A stretch of DNA of 64,000 bases from JBNGOQ01 sp050589645 (GTDB lineage: Bacteria; Bacteroidota; Bacteroidia; Flavobacteriales; Flavobacteriaceae): the NCBI RefSeq assembly GCF_050589645.1, contig NZ_JBNGOQ010000004.1, positions 496,001 through 560,000 of the forward strand, given 5' to 3'. The translations under genes were made by a program, and so were the position numbers. How positions within the stretch are numbered: position 1 is the first letter of the stretch; each line of letters opens with the position of its first letter. Shown here in pieces: positions 25,908 to 33,692 of the stretch. The notes beneath the pieces are model-generated. The model made no database searches. It was not told where the DNA came from and was given only the letters and a program-made list of their open reading frames with translations.

Positions 25908-27470
25908 AAATTTAGAATTGCCATAGGAACCATATTATGCATCGCCCTTGTCTCACTGACCTTTAAAGCGGTACCGATAGCTCAAAATTTGGATGATTTT
26001 TTTGCTGAAGAGATGTATAGGGTAACCTATAGATTCTTTTTCAAGACCAATGATGGGCATACATCGGTAAAAACGTATTTGCCCAAGAACAATAGTAGGC
26101 AAAGAATTACCCATGAGGTCCAGGATATGGCCAGGACCATGGTATTTGAAAAGAAAGCGGATGAGAACAACCTCAAGGGTGTCTGGGTGACCGCTAAGAA
26201 AGATAGTTATGAAAGTATTGACTATCAATTTACCTTTGAAGGCAAGGCAAGGGTCTTTGCGCTACCCGAAAGCTTTGGCCGATCTGTCAAAGCGCATTCC
26301 AAATATTTATCGCCGAGCAAATATATCCAGTCGGATCATCCTAAACTCAAAGCCTTGGCAGCTCGTCTTACCCAGGATACCGCTTGGGACAGGAAAAGAG
26401 TTCAGAACCTATTTAATTTTGTAAGGGAAATACCTTCCGCGCCCATAATCACACTTACCGATGCGCTTACCGTGTTGGAGCGGAACAAGGCTTCCTGTAG
26501 TGGAAAAAGTAGGTTGTTGGTGGCCTTGGCGAGAGGCATGGGTTTTCCTGCTCGGATCAAAGGGGGGATAATTTTGCAGGAATCCAACAAGCGTACCTCG
26601 CACGTCTGGGCAGAGATCAACATCAATGGACAATGGATTCCCTTTGATGCCTTAAACGGGCACTTTGCCTACTTACCGGCCAATTATTTGGAATTGTACG
26701 AAGGCGATGAGTTTCTTATTACCCGCAGCCCTGGATTACAGTTCGATTATAGCTATGAGATAAAGAAAGAAAACAAAATTCCCTTTCTACGCACCAGTGC
26801 CTCCCAGTTCAATAGCATATCGCCCATATCCTTGTGGGGATTGGTGGAAAGCAAGCTCATTTCAATGGAATCCCTGCTCCTCCTCCTCATGCTTCCTGTA
26901 GGCGGGCTACTTGTAGCCTTTCTTCGGAATGTGGTAGGCCTTAGGACCTTTGGCGTGTTCCTTCCTGTACTGATAGCGTTTTCCCTTTTGGAGACAGGTT
27001 TTACCACGGGGATGTTGTTGTTTATGTTCTTGATCTTATTTGTGGGGATTATCTCAAGACCATTTAACCAGATGGGCCTGTTGCACACACCTAAGCTTGT
27101 GATTTCGCTTACCCTTATGGTGGTGGTTATGGCAGTTGGCTCTTACTTGGGCGTAATTACCGGAGTTGGATGGTTAACGTCCCTTACCTTTTTTCCCACC
27201 ATTATTCTTACCATTTCCGCTGAACGTTTTTCTACTTTGATCGTGGAGGACGGTTTTCATAAGGCTACGGGTACCTTGTTCCAAACGCTTATTGCAGTAA
27301 GCTTTTGTTTCTTTATGCTATCCAGTAAATGGCTGCCCTCTATCTTGATTCTTTTCCCGGAAATACTTCTTGTCATCATAGCCATGGCCATGCTTTTGGG
27401 AAGGTATATAGGCTTGCGGTGGACCGAAATACTTCGTTTTAAACCCTTATTAACCTTTAAGCTGTCCTAA
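25893..27470 (+). CDS. transglutaminase-like domain fused to seven membrane helices
   Basis: 525 residues. A membrane anchor (about 9-30) is followed by a periplasmic domain with a transglutaminase core: Cys202 in KASCSGKSRLLVAL, His237 in SHVWAEI and Asp252 in IPFDALN. About seven membrane helices fill residues 310-515. The architecture matches the family named inactive transglutaminase fused to 7TM (UUP1 family), which is regularly encoded with a RimK-related ATP-grasp protein, as here (gene one base downstream). Contrary to the family name, the Cys-His-Asp triad looks complete in this member. Substrate unknown. It is divergent from the ECF sigma gene. Confidence 0.85.
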   Translation: MNTPQKFRIAIGTILCIALVSLTFKAVPIAQNLDDFFAEEMYRVTYRFFFKTNDGHTSVKTYLPKNNSRQRITHEVQDMARTMVFEKKADENNLKGVWVTAKKDSYESIDYQFTFEGKARVFALPESFGRSVKAHSKYLSPSKYIQSDHPKLKALAARLTQDTAWDRKRVQNLFNFVREIPSAPIITLTDALTVLERNKASCSGKSRLLVALARGMGFPARIKGGIILQESNKRTSHVWAEININGQWIPFDALNGHFAYLPANYLELYEGDEFLITRSPGLQFDYSYEIKKENKIPFLRTSASQFNSISPISLWGLVESKLISMESLLLLLMLPVGGLLVAFLRNVVGLRTFGVFLPVLIAFSLLETGFTTGMLLFMFLILFVGIISRPFNQMGLLHTPKLVISLTLMVVVMAVGSYLGVITGVGWLTSLTFFPTIILTISAERFSTLIVEDGFHKATGTLFQTLIAVSFCFFMLSSKWLPSILILFPEILLVIIAMAMLLGRYIGLRWTEILRFKPLLTFKLS

Positions 27471-27471
27471 G

Positions 27472-28350
27472 ATGTTGCGAAAACTTTTTCAAATACAGAA
27501 TGCCACCGGGGTAATGGGGCTCAACAAAAGAAACATTAAACTGATTTACCCTCACAACCGCAGGAAGGATTACACCCTTGCCGATGATAAGGTAAAAACA
27601 AAGCAGCTGTTGCATAAGAACAATTTGGCGTGTGCCGAAACCTATACGGTCATTACCAAGGTGAGCGATATCAAAAAGAAGTGGGAGGCATGTCAAAATT
27701 ATACTTCCATGGCCATTAAACCAGCTAATGGATGCGGGGGCGAAGGCATCAAAATTCTAAAAAAATCTGTCGAAGGGCAATGGGTCAGCGGTGGAAAATC
27801 ACTTTCCGAAATGCAAATATTTCAGCATATTACCAGCATTGTCACAGGGATATTTTCTATGGGTTCAACAGATAGCTGCCTCATAGAGGAATGCATTGTT
27901 CCACATCCCTTTTTTGCTGAAATCTATGATGAAGGTGTACCGGATTTTAGGATAATTACCCTAAAGGATATCCCTATCATGGCCATGTTGCGGATGCCTA
28001 CGTCCAAATCTGATGGAAAGGCAAACTTGCACCAAAAAGGGGTAGGTATCGGGGTAGATATGGAAAAAGGGACCTTAACCGAAGTCTATGATGGCAGGCA
28101 ATACCGGAACCATCATCCCGATAATCCCGCTACCGTTTATGAAAAGGCCATTCCTTTCTGGGAAGAAATGTTACAACTGGCGGTAAAAACCTCAAAGGCC
28201 TTCCCACTGGATTATTTAGGGATAGATCTGGTAATCGACAAGACCAAAGGGCCACAGATTATGGAGGTAAACGTGCGCCCTGGTCTGGGCATCCAATTGG
28301 TAAATCGTTGTGGCTTGGAAAGTGCGATTATAAAACAAAATGCCCTTTAG
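27472..28350 (+). CDS. RimK-related ATP-grasp ligase (alpha-L-glutamate ligase-like)
   Basis: 292 residues. ATP-grasp landmarks: DDKVKTKQLLHKN near residue 38, the P-loop-like AIKPANGCGGEGI (about 82-94), DFRIITL (about 159), and the metal-binding EVNVRPGLGIQLVN (about 264-277). This matches the alpha-L-glutamate ligase-like family that accompanies the 7TM transglutaminase protein. Such enzymes form amide bonds between a carboxylate and an amine, often adding glutamate, using ATP. Cytoplasmic. It starts one base after the 7TM gene stop, so expression is coupled. The acceptor is unknown. Confidence 0.88.
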   Translation: MLRKLFQIQNATGVMGLNKRNIKLIYPHNRRKDYTLADDKVKTKQLLHKNNLACAETYTVITKVSDIKKKWEACQNYTSMAIKPANGCGGEGIKILKKSVEGQWVSGGKSLSEMQIFQHITSIVTGIFSMGSTDSCLIEECIVPHPFFAEIYDEGVPDFRIITLKDIPIMAMLRMPTSKSDGKANLHQKGVGIGVDMEKGTLTEVYDGRQYRNHHPDNPATVYEKAIPFWEEMLQLAVKTSKAFPLDYLGIDLVIDKTKGPQIMEVNVRPGLGIQLVNRCGLESAIIKQNAL

Positions 28351-28381
28351 GGGGTTGGGTGAACGTCAAGATACCTGTTCC
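28351..28381 (+). promoter_or_regulatory. shared bipartite element, copy B (before the barrel gene)
   Basis: GGGGTTGGGTGAA (28351-28363), nine bases, ACCTGTTCC (28373-28381). It starts on the base after the ATP-grasp stop codon and ends 26 bases before the ATG at 28408. The blocks are identical to copy A but the 9-base spacer is unrelated, as expected for a conserved promoter rather than a recent duplication. Confidence 0.65.
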
Positions 28382-28407
28382 CTAACAAAGAAACTTATAA
28401 TAATAAA

Positions 28408-29541
28408 ATGATGAAAACACCAACAAAGATCCTTTTAGCACTTTTGATAACTACAGGCACTTGGGCACAGGAAAGACAAGGTTTTGAAGTGGAGACCCAA
28501 AGCGGATATGAATACAACTATTTTAAGAGCCCTAGGCAGGTGCGACAGGGCACGGTGGTTTTGACCGAGGCAGATCTTATAGCCAGTAGCAGTTACCAGG
28601 ATATTCTTATGGACTATGACTATCGATATAAATGGAACCGGAACCGTATCCGCTTATCGGTAAGTCCCTTTGCCCGTTTATTCCAGGAGAATTTTGAGGA
28701 TAGCTATTGGAGTGTTCTGGCCACGGCGAAATATGATTATGATCTCAATAGGAATACGGAGTTCTTGGCAGAGGTGGTCTTTAAGCGAATGAACAGGGAA
28801 GGCTTGGACGGTGCCCAGGACGTATTGATAAATCCATTGGGGTATACGGTATACGGAGCAAGTTCCGGGCTAAAATTTGAACTTTTTCCCAAGAATGAAA
28901 CGGTGTTGGAAGCTTTTTACAATTTCAAGGATTTCGATGCCTTTGGGGTCCGGGACCTTCAATACAATGAATTTGGGGTTAAATTTGGACTACAACAGGA
29001 ATTTGGAAGCAACGGACTGGACCACAAATATGGTATTACCGGCTATGTAAAAAAACGGCTGTACGACACCTTCAATGCCTCGGACGTTACTACGGAAGGG
29101 GAGCGAGATTGGAATTACGTTAAAGTCACAGGCTTCTACACCTACCCGATCAGCGAGACTTTTGAATTAAAACCTAGTTTTGTGTACTACACCCGGACAG
29201 ATGTGCTGGCAAACCGTTCGGGCTTTGACCAACTTGGACCGGGGCTAGGGTTAAAATTTGATGATGATCGTACACGATTTCGGGCCAAAGTGTCGTACCT
29301 AACACGGAACTACACGGATTTTGAAGCAAGGGACACCAATGGACCTTTAGGCGAGAAAATCCGGTATACCTACGCCGATATTTCCCTGAACGCCTCCCAC
29401 AAATTGGGTAATGGGGGCTTCTCGTTGACTGCAACGGCATATAGTAGGGTACGGGCCACCAACTATACGGATATTGATGCACGGTCCTTTCGAGGATACC
29501 GCAACCAGTACGCCGGATTGGGCATAAAATGGGAATTGTAG
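28408..29541 (+). CDS. outer-membrane beta-barrel protein of unknown function
   Basis: 377 residues. A signal peptide ends at TWAQ (about residue 21). The rest alternates aromatic and polar residues in short strands with tight turns, typical of a porin-like barrel of about 16 strands. I recognise no named family. It follows the ATP-grasp gene by 57 bases and has its own copy of the shared element, so it seems to belong to the same system as the 7TM and ligase genes. A role as an export or uptake channel for the ligase product is only inferred. Confidence 0.75.
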   Translation: MMKTPTKILLALLITTGTWAQERQGFEVETQSGYEYNYFKSPRQVRQGTVVLTEADLIASSSYQDILMDYDYRYKWNRNRIRLSVSPFARLFQENFEDSYWSVLATAKYDYDLNRNTEFLAEVVFKRMNREGLDGAQDVLINPLGYTVYGASSGLKFELFPKNETVLEAFYNFKDFDAFGVRDLQYNEFGVKFGLQQEFGSNGLDHKYGITGYVKKRLYDTFNASDVTTEGERDWNYVKVTGFYTYPISETFELKPSFVYYTRTDVLANRSGFDQLGPGLGLKFDDDRTRFRAKVSYLTRNYTDFEARDTNGPLGEKIRYTYADISLNASHKLGNGGFSLTATAYSRVRATNYTDIDARSFRGYRNQYAGLGIKWEL

Positions 29542-29590
29542 TTCCAGGCGGCTTGTCGGGAAAGCAAGTTTCAGAATCTAAAATGACCGA

Positions 29591-29630
29591 TGGACCACCC
29601 TGTCTCAGGACAGGGCTTGGTCCATTTTTT
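29591..29630 (+). terminator. strong terminator overlapping the 3' end of argH
   Basis: Arms TGGACCACCCTGTC (29591-29604) and GACAGGGCTTGGTCCA (29609-29624) pair over 14 bp with a two-base bulge, followed by six T. It ends the plus-strand operon. The minus-strand argH stop codon (29607-29605) and its last codons lie inside the hairpin. On the minus strand no T-run follows, so it serves the plus strand only. Confidence 0.85.
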
Positions 29631-30888
29631 TACGGATCTCTTTTAAGCACAAATTGCCCAAGCTGCCCTCATGGGTATGCTGAATGTCCCGTTTGGGGAC
29701 AAAGGAACCTTCTTGGATTTCCCGCCCCATTTTTTTATAAGCGTCCCGAAAAGGCATTCCTTCTTGCACCAGTTCGTTTAAGGTATCCACACTAAAGAGA
29801 TAATCGTATTTTGGATCTTCCAAAATTTTCGTATTTACCTGTACCTCTTTTAAGCTGAAACTTAGCATTTCCAGACAGGCTTTGATTTCTTGCAGTGCCG
29901 GTACAATGACTTCCTTGACCAATTGAAGGTCCCTGTGGTATCCACTGGGAAGGTTGTTGGTGATGAGCGTAAGTTGGTTGGGGACCGCCTGTATCTTGTT
30001 GCACTTGGCGCGAATCAGTTCAAAAACATCCGGATTTTTCTTATGCGGCATAATGCTGGAACCCGTAGTGAGTTCATCGGGAAAGGAAATAAAATCAAAA
30101 TTCTGGCTCATATAGAGACAAATATCCATGGCCATTTTTGAGAGTGTGTTCGCTATGCTACTGATGCCAAAAGCGGTGGCTCTTTCTACTTTACCCCTTC
30201 CCATTTGCGCAGCCACCACATTGTACTTGAGGCTCTCAAACCCCATTTCCCTGGTAGTGAATGTCCGGTCTATGGGAAAGGAACTCCCATAACCGGCGGC
30301 ACTGCCCAACGGATTTTGGTCGGCCACCTTATATGCGGCATTGATAAAATAAAGATCATCCACCAAGCTCTCCGCATAAGCAGAGAACCACAGTCCAAAA
30401 GAAGAGGGCATGGCGATCTGCAAATGGGTATACCCTGGCAACAAGACCGATTGATACTTTTCTGCCAGATTCAATAACAGGTCAAAAAGTGTAATGATCT
30501 GTTCCTTGATTTCCTCCAATTCGTCCTTCAGGTAAAGGTGCATGGCCACCAATACTTGATCGTTCCGGGAGCGGGCCGTATGGATTTTTTTCCCGGTATC
30601 CCCCAATTTTTCGGTGAGCAGGAACTCGATCTTGGAATGCATGTCCTCGAAGCTGTCCTCGATGATAAAATCCCCCTTTGTGATGTCATCTCCTATAGCA
30701 TCCAATTCCCGGACTAAACTTTCGGTCTCCTCCTTGGTCAACAAGCCTATTTTCCCCAACATTTTTGCATGCGCTTTAGAGGCGATCACATCGTATTTCG
30801 CCAAGATCAGATCCAATTCCCGATCGTTGCCAACGGTAAAATGATCAATTTTTTTATCCGTGCTAAATCCTTTGTCCCAGAGTTTCAT
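29605..30888 (-). CDS. argH: argininosuccinate lyase
   Basis: 427 residues, slightly short of the usual 450-470. The fumarase/aspartase signature GSSIMPHKKNPD (about residues 276-287) carries the catalytic serine loop, and HTARSRNDQ (about 103-111) binds substrate. It splits argininosuccinate into arginine and fumarate, the last step of arginine synthesis. It is the last gene of a long minus-strand arginine cluster, 10 bases after the M20 deacylase gene. Its final codons overlap the plus-strand terminator. Confidence 0.95.
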   Translation of the reverse strand: MKLWDKGFSTDKKIDHFTVGNDRELDLILAKYDVIASKAHAKMLGKIGLLTKEETESLVRELDAIGDDITKGDFIIEDSFEDMHSKIEFLLTEKLGDTGKKIHTARSRNDQVLVAMHLYLKDELEEIKEQIITLFDLLLNLAEKYQSVLLPGYTHLQIAMPSSFGLWFSAYAESLVDDLYFINAAYKVADQNPLGSAAGYGSSFPIDRTFTTREMGFESLKYNVVAAQMGRGKVERATAFGISSIANTLSKMAMDICLYMSQNFDFISFPDELTTGSSIMPHKKNPDVFELIRAKCNKIQAVPNQLTLITNNLPSGYHRDLQLVKEVIVPALQEIKACLEMLSFSLKEVQVNTKILEDPKYDYLFSVDTLNELVQEGMPFRDAYKKMGREIQEGSFVPKRDIQHTHEGSLGNLCLKEIRKKMDQALS

Positions 30889-30898
30889 ATCGTTTGCG

Positions 30899-31981
30899 TT
30901 AGGCGTTATCGGTTAGGAGAAAACTACTTAAAATTTTGATATACAGATCGATGCCCTCTTCGATTTCCCGGACATAGATAAATTCATCGGCCGAATGCGA
31001 TCGGGTGCTATCACCCGGGCCCAATTTTAACGACTGGCAGCTTAAGGCCGCCTGGTCGGACAGGGTGGGCGACCCGTAGGTTGATCTGCCCAAGGCAATT
31101 CCGGATTGTACCAATGCATGGTTCTTGTCTATGGCCGATGAGTTGAGGTGCAAGGAACGTGGCGTGAGTTCACATGGGGCCTCTTTTTGCAAAATTTCGG
31201 CAATTTCCCGATTGCTATACTTGTCGTTCACCCGTACATCGATTACCAGATCTACCTGGGCAGGTACAACATTATGCTGATTCCCCGCGTTCACCTGGGT
31301 CACCGTGAGCTTCACCTTGCCCAACACATCGGATACCCGATCGAAGTTATATTTTTTAAACCAGTCCAACACGGCAATGCTGTTATAAATGGCATTGTCT
31401 TCATTGGGGTGGGCTGCGTGGGAGGGTGTCCCCTTGATAACCGCATCAAAAACGACCAGCCCTTTTTCGGCAATGGCCAAATTCATCAAGGTGGGTTCCC
31501 CTACGATGGCCACATCAATTTTTGGCAAGAGGGGTAACATGCTGTTTAGCCCGTTTGGGCCAGAACTCTCTTCTTCGGCAGAGGCAACGAGAATGATATT
31601 GTGATTCAGGTTCTCGGCGCTATAGAAGTGTGTAAAGGAGGCTATGAGAGATACCAGACACCCACCCGCATCGTTGCTGCCCAGGCCATACAGTTTCCCA
31701 TCTTCGACCTGGGCCTCAAAAGGATCCTTGGTATAAGCCGTATTGGGTTGCACCGTGTCGTGGTGGGAGTTCAACAATAGCGTAGGCTTCTGAGCATCAA
31801 AGTGCTGATTAAAAGCATACACGTTGTTCTTTTCCCGTTTATGGGGTATATCATGGGAGGCAAACCACTTTTCGATGGCCGTGGCCGTTTTATCTTCTTC
31901 CGAAGAAAAAGACCTGGTGGAAATCAGTTCCTTCAACAATTCAATCGCTTTTTTTGTAAGTTGACGTTGGTCCATAATCAT
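30899..31981 (-). CDS. argE: M20-family N-acylornithine deacylase
   Basis: 360 residues. Zinc-ligand motifs of the M20 family: LNSHHDTVQPN (about 71-81), YGLGSNDAGGCL (about 94-105) and ASAEEESSGPNGL (about 133-145) with the catalytic Glu. It removes the acyl group from N-acetyl- or N-succinyl-citrulline/ornithine. In Bacteroidota with an ArgF'-type carbamoyltransferase the natural substrate is the acylated citrulline. No argJ is present, so acyl recycling is not expected. It overlaps argB by 4 bases. Confidence 0.9.
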   Translation of the reverse strand: MIMDQRQLTKKAIELLKELISTRSFSSEEDKTATAIEKWFASHDIPHKREKNNVYAFNQHFDAQKPTLLLNSHHDTVQPNTAYTKDPFEAQVEDGKLYGLGSNDAGGCLVSLIASFTHFYSAENLNHNIILVASAEEESSGPNGLNSMLPLLPKIDVAIVGEPTLMNLAIAEKGLVVFDAVIKGTPSHAAHPNEDNAIYNSIAVLDWFKKYNFDRVSDVLGKVKLTVTQVNAGNQHNVVPAQVDLVIDVRVNDKYSNREIAEILQKEAPCELTPRSLHLNSSAIDKNHALVQSGIALGRSTYGSPTLSDQAALSCQSLKLGPGDSTRSHSADEFIYVREIEEGIDLYIKILSSFLLTDNA

Positions 31982-32757
31982 AGGGTTATTGTAGTGAACA
32001 GTGTGGATGATGGGTTAAGCATGGACATATTTCCAATACATACCTTGTCAACATCCCGTTGAAGGGCATGAAAGCAGTTTTCCAATTTGGGGAGCATGCC
32101 GTCCGCAACGATTTTTTTCTCCAATAGCTGTTGATAGCTTTCCATGTCTATGTACGGGATTACCGAATTGTCGTCTTCCCGATTCTTCAAAACCCCCTTT
32201 TTTTCGAAACAATAGTACAAGGTGGTCCGATACGCTCCGCTCAGGGCAATGGCGATTTCCGAAGCTATGGTGTCCGCGTTGGTGTTTAACAATTGTCCGT
32301 TGCCATCATGGGTCATGGCACAAAAGACAGGTACAAAATTGGCTTGGAGCAATGCGCTAATGGCGCCGGCATTGGCACCCTCCACATCGCCCACAAAACC
32401 AAAATCGATTTCCTTCACCGGTCTTTTATGCGCAAGGATGGTATTGGCATCGGCACCACTGAGTCCTATGGCATTGCACTCCTTGGCCTGTAGCTTTGCC
32501 ACTATATTTTTGTTGACCAATCCGGCGTAGACCATGGTGATGACCTCCAGGCTTTCGGCATCGGTAATTCTACGGCCGCCCACCAATTGCGATGCCACCC
32601 CCAATCTTTGCGCCATTTCCGTGGCCAGTTTGCCACCACCATGTACCAGGATCTTCAGCCCTTTATGTTCGGCGAACAGACCCGCAAATTGGGTTAAGGC
32701 AGCAAGGTCCTCTATAATGTTGCCTCCTATTTTTACAATTGATAGTTCTGGCTTCAT
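31978..32757 (-). CDS. argB: N-acetylglutamate kinase (or N-succinylglutamate kinase)
   Basis: 259 residues, amino-acid kinase family. N-terminal IVKIGGNIIED and the substrate loop HGGGKLATEMAQRLGV followed by GGRRITD are diagnostic. LSGADANTI and a C-terminal SMLNPSS complete the pattern. It phosphorylates the acylated glutamate. Start and stop overlap both neighbours by 4 bases, so it is translationally coupled to the carbamoyltransferase and the deacylase. Confidence 0.93.
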   Translation of the reverse strand: MKPELSIVKIGGNIIEDLAALTQFAGLFAEHKGLKILVHGGGKLATEMAQRLGVASQLVGGRRITDAESLEVITMVYAGLVNKNIVAKLQAKECNAIGLSGADANTILAHKRPVKEIDFGFVGDVEGANAGAISALLQANFVPVFCAMTHDGNGQLLNTNADTIASEIAIALSGAYRTTLYYCFEKKGVLKNREDDNSVIPYIDMESYQQLLEKKIVADGMLPKLENCFHALQRDVDKVCIGNMSMLNPSSTLFTTITL

Positions 32758-33692
32758 ATGCTTTCCAATATTTTTTTTAACACCAGCTGCGCGGCGTAGG
32801 TCCGGTTATTGGCCTGTGCAATGACCAAAGATTGTTCGCTGTCCAATACCGCATCTTCCACGACCACATTTCTCCGTACAGGAAGACAGTGCATGAACTG
32901 GGCACTTCCCAATTTTTCACGAGTGATCATCCAGTTGGGGTCCTGGGTCAGTACCGCCCCATAGGAGTTATAACTGCTCCAGTTCTTCACATAGACGAAG
33001 TCTGCATTTTCCAGCGCTTTTTGCTGATCGTATTCCACCCGAACGTCTCCCACAATGCGCTTATTCAACTCATAGCCCTCAGGATGTGTTACCAGAAACT
33101 CCGCATCCTGTAATTTCATCATTTCCACAAAGGAATTGGCCACGGCATGCGGAAGTGCTTTGGGATGCGGGGCCCAGGACAGCACCACCTTGGGCCGTGA
33201 TGTTTTGCGCGCTTCGGCCAGGGTAATGGCATCCGCCAGGGCCTGCAGGGGGTGTCTTATGGAGCTTTCCATATTTATCACGGGAATGCTCGCATGGCGC
33301 ATAAAGCCGTTCAGTACCTTTTCGGCCTCGTCCTTTTCCTTGTGCTTAAGAGAGGCAAAGGCACGGATCGCCACCATATCGCAGTATTGGGAGATTACCT
33401 GGGCCGCTTCCTTGATATGTTCGGACGTTCCTTGGTCCATGACCGTACCATCGGTAAATTCCAGGGCCCAACCCTCATTGCCGAAGTTCATGACCATGAC
33501 GTTCATACCCAGGTTCAGCGCTGCTTTTTGGGTACTGAGCCGGGTTCTAAGGCTGTTGTTAAAGAACAGGAGCCCTAAGGTCTTATTTTTTCCCAAGCCT
33601 TGAAACCGCGTTGGGTTTTCCTTTAGTTTCAATGCCTCGGCAACTCCCTTTGCCAGTGGCCCAAGATCGGTTATGGATAGATAGTTCTTCAT
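32754..33692 (-). CDS. argF': ArgF'-type N-succinyl/N-acetylornithine carbamoyltransferase
   Basis: 312 residues. The carbamoyl-phosphate loop NSLRTRLSTQKAA (about 46-58) and HCLPVRRNVVVED (about 268-280) match the acylornithine branch rather than classic ornithine carbamoyltransferases. It makes acylated citrulline. From memory, Bacteroides fragilis has Pro90 (succinyl) and Xanthomonas has Glu92 (acetyl) at the residue that sets acyl preference. Here the aligned position is Ser90 in MDQGTSEH. Overlaps argD and argB by 4 bases each. Confidence 0.9.
   Translation of the reverse strand: MKNYLSITDLGPLAKGVAEALKLKENPTRFQGLGKNKTLGLLFFNNSLRTRLSTQKAALNLGMNVMVMNFGNEGWALEFTDGTVMDQGTSEHIKEAAQVISQYCDMVAIRAFASLKHKEKDEAEKVLNGFMRHASIPVINMESSIRHPLQALADAITLAEARKTSRPKVVLSWAPHPKALPHAVANSFVEMMKLQDAEFLVTHPEGYELNKRIVGDVRVEYDQQKALENADFVYVKNWSSYNSYGAVLTQDPNWMITREKLGSAQFMHCLPVRRNVVVEDAVLDSEQSLVIAQANNRTYAAQLVLKKILESI

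Noticed and set aside
33136..33603. 155-residue plus-strand frame opposite the carbamoyltransferase gene
   Set aside because: Antisense to an essential, well-conserved gene; composition Ala/Ser/Arg-rich without motifs.
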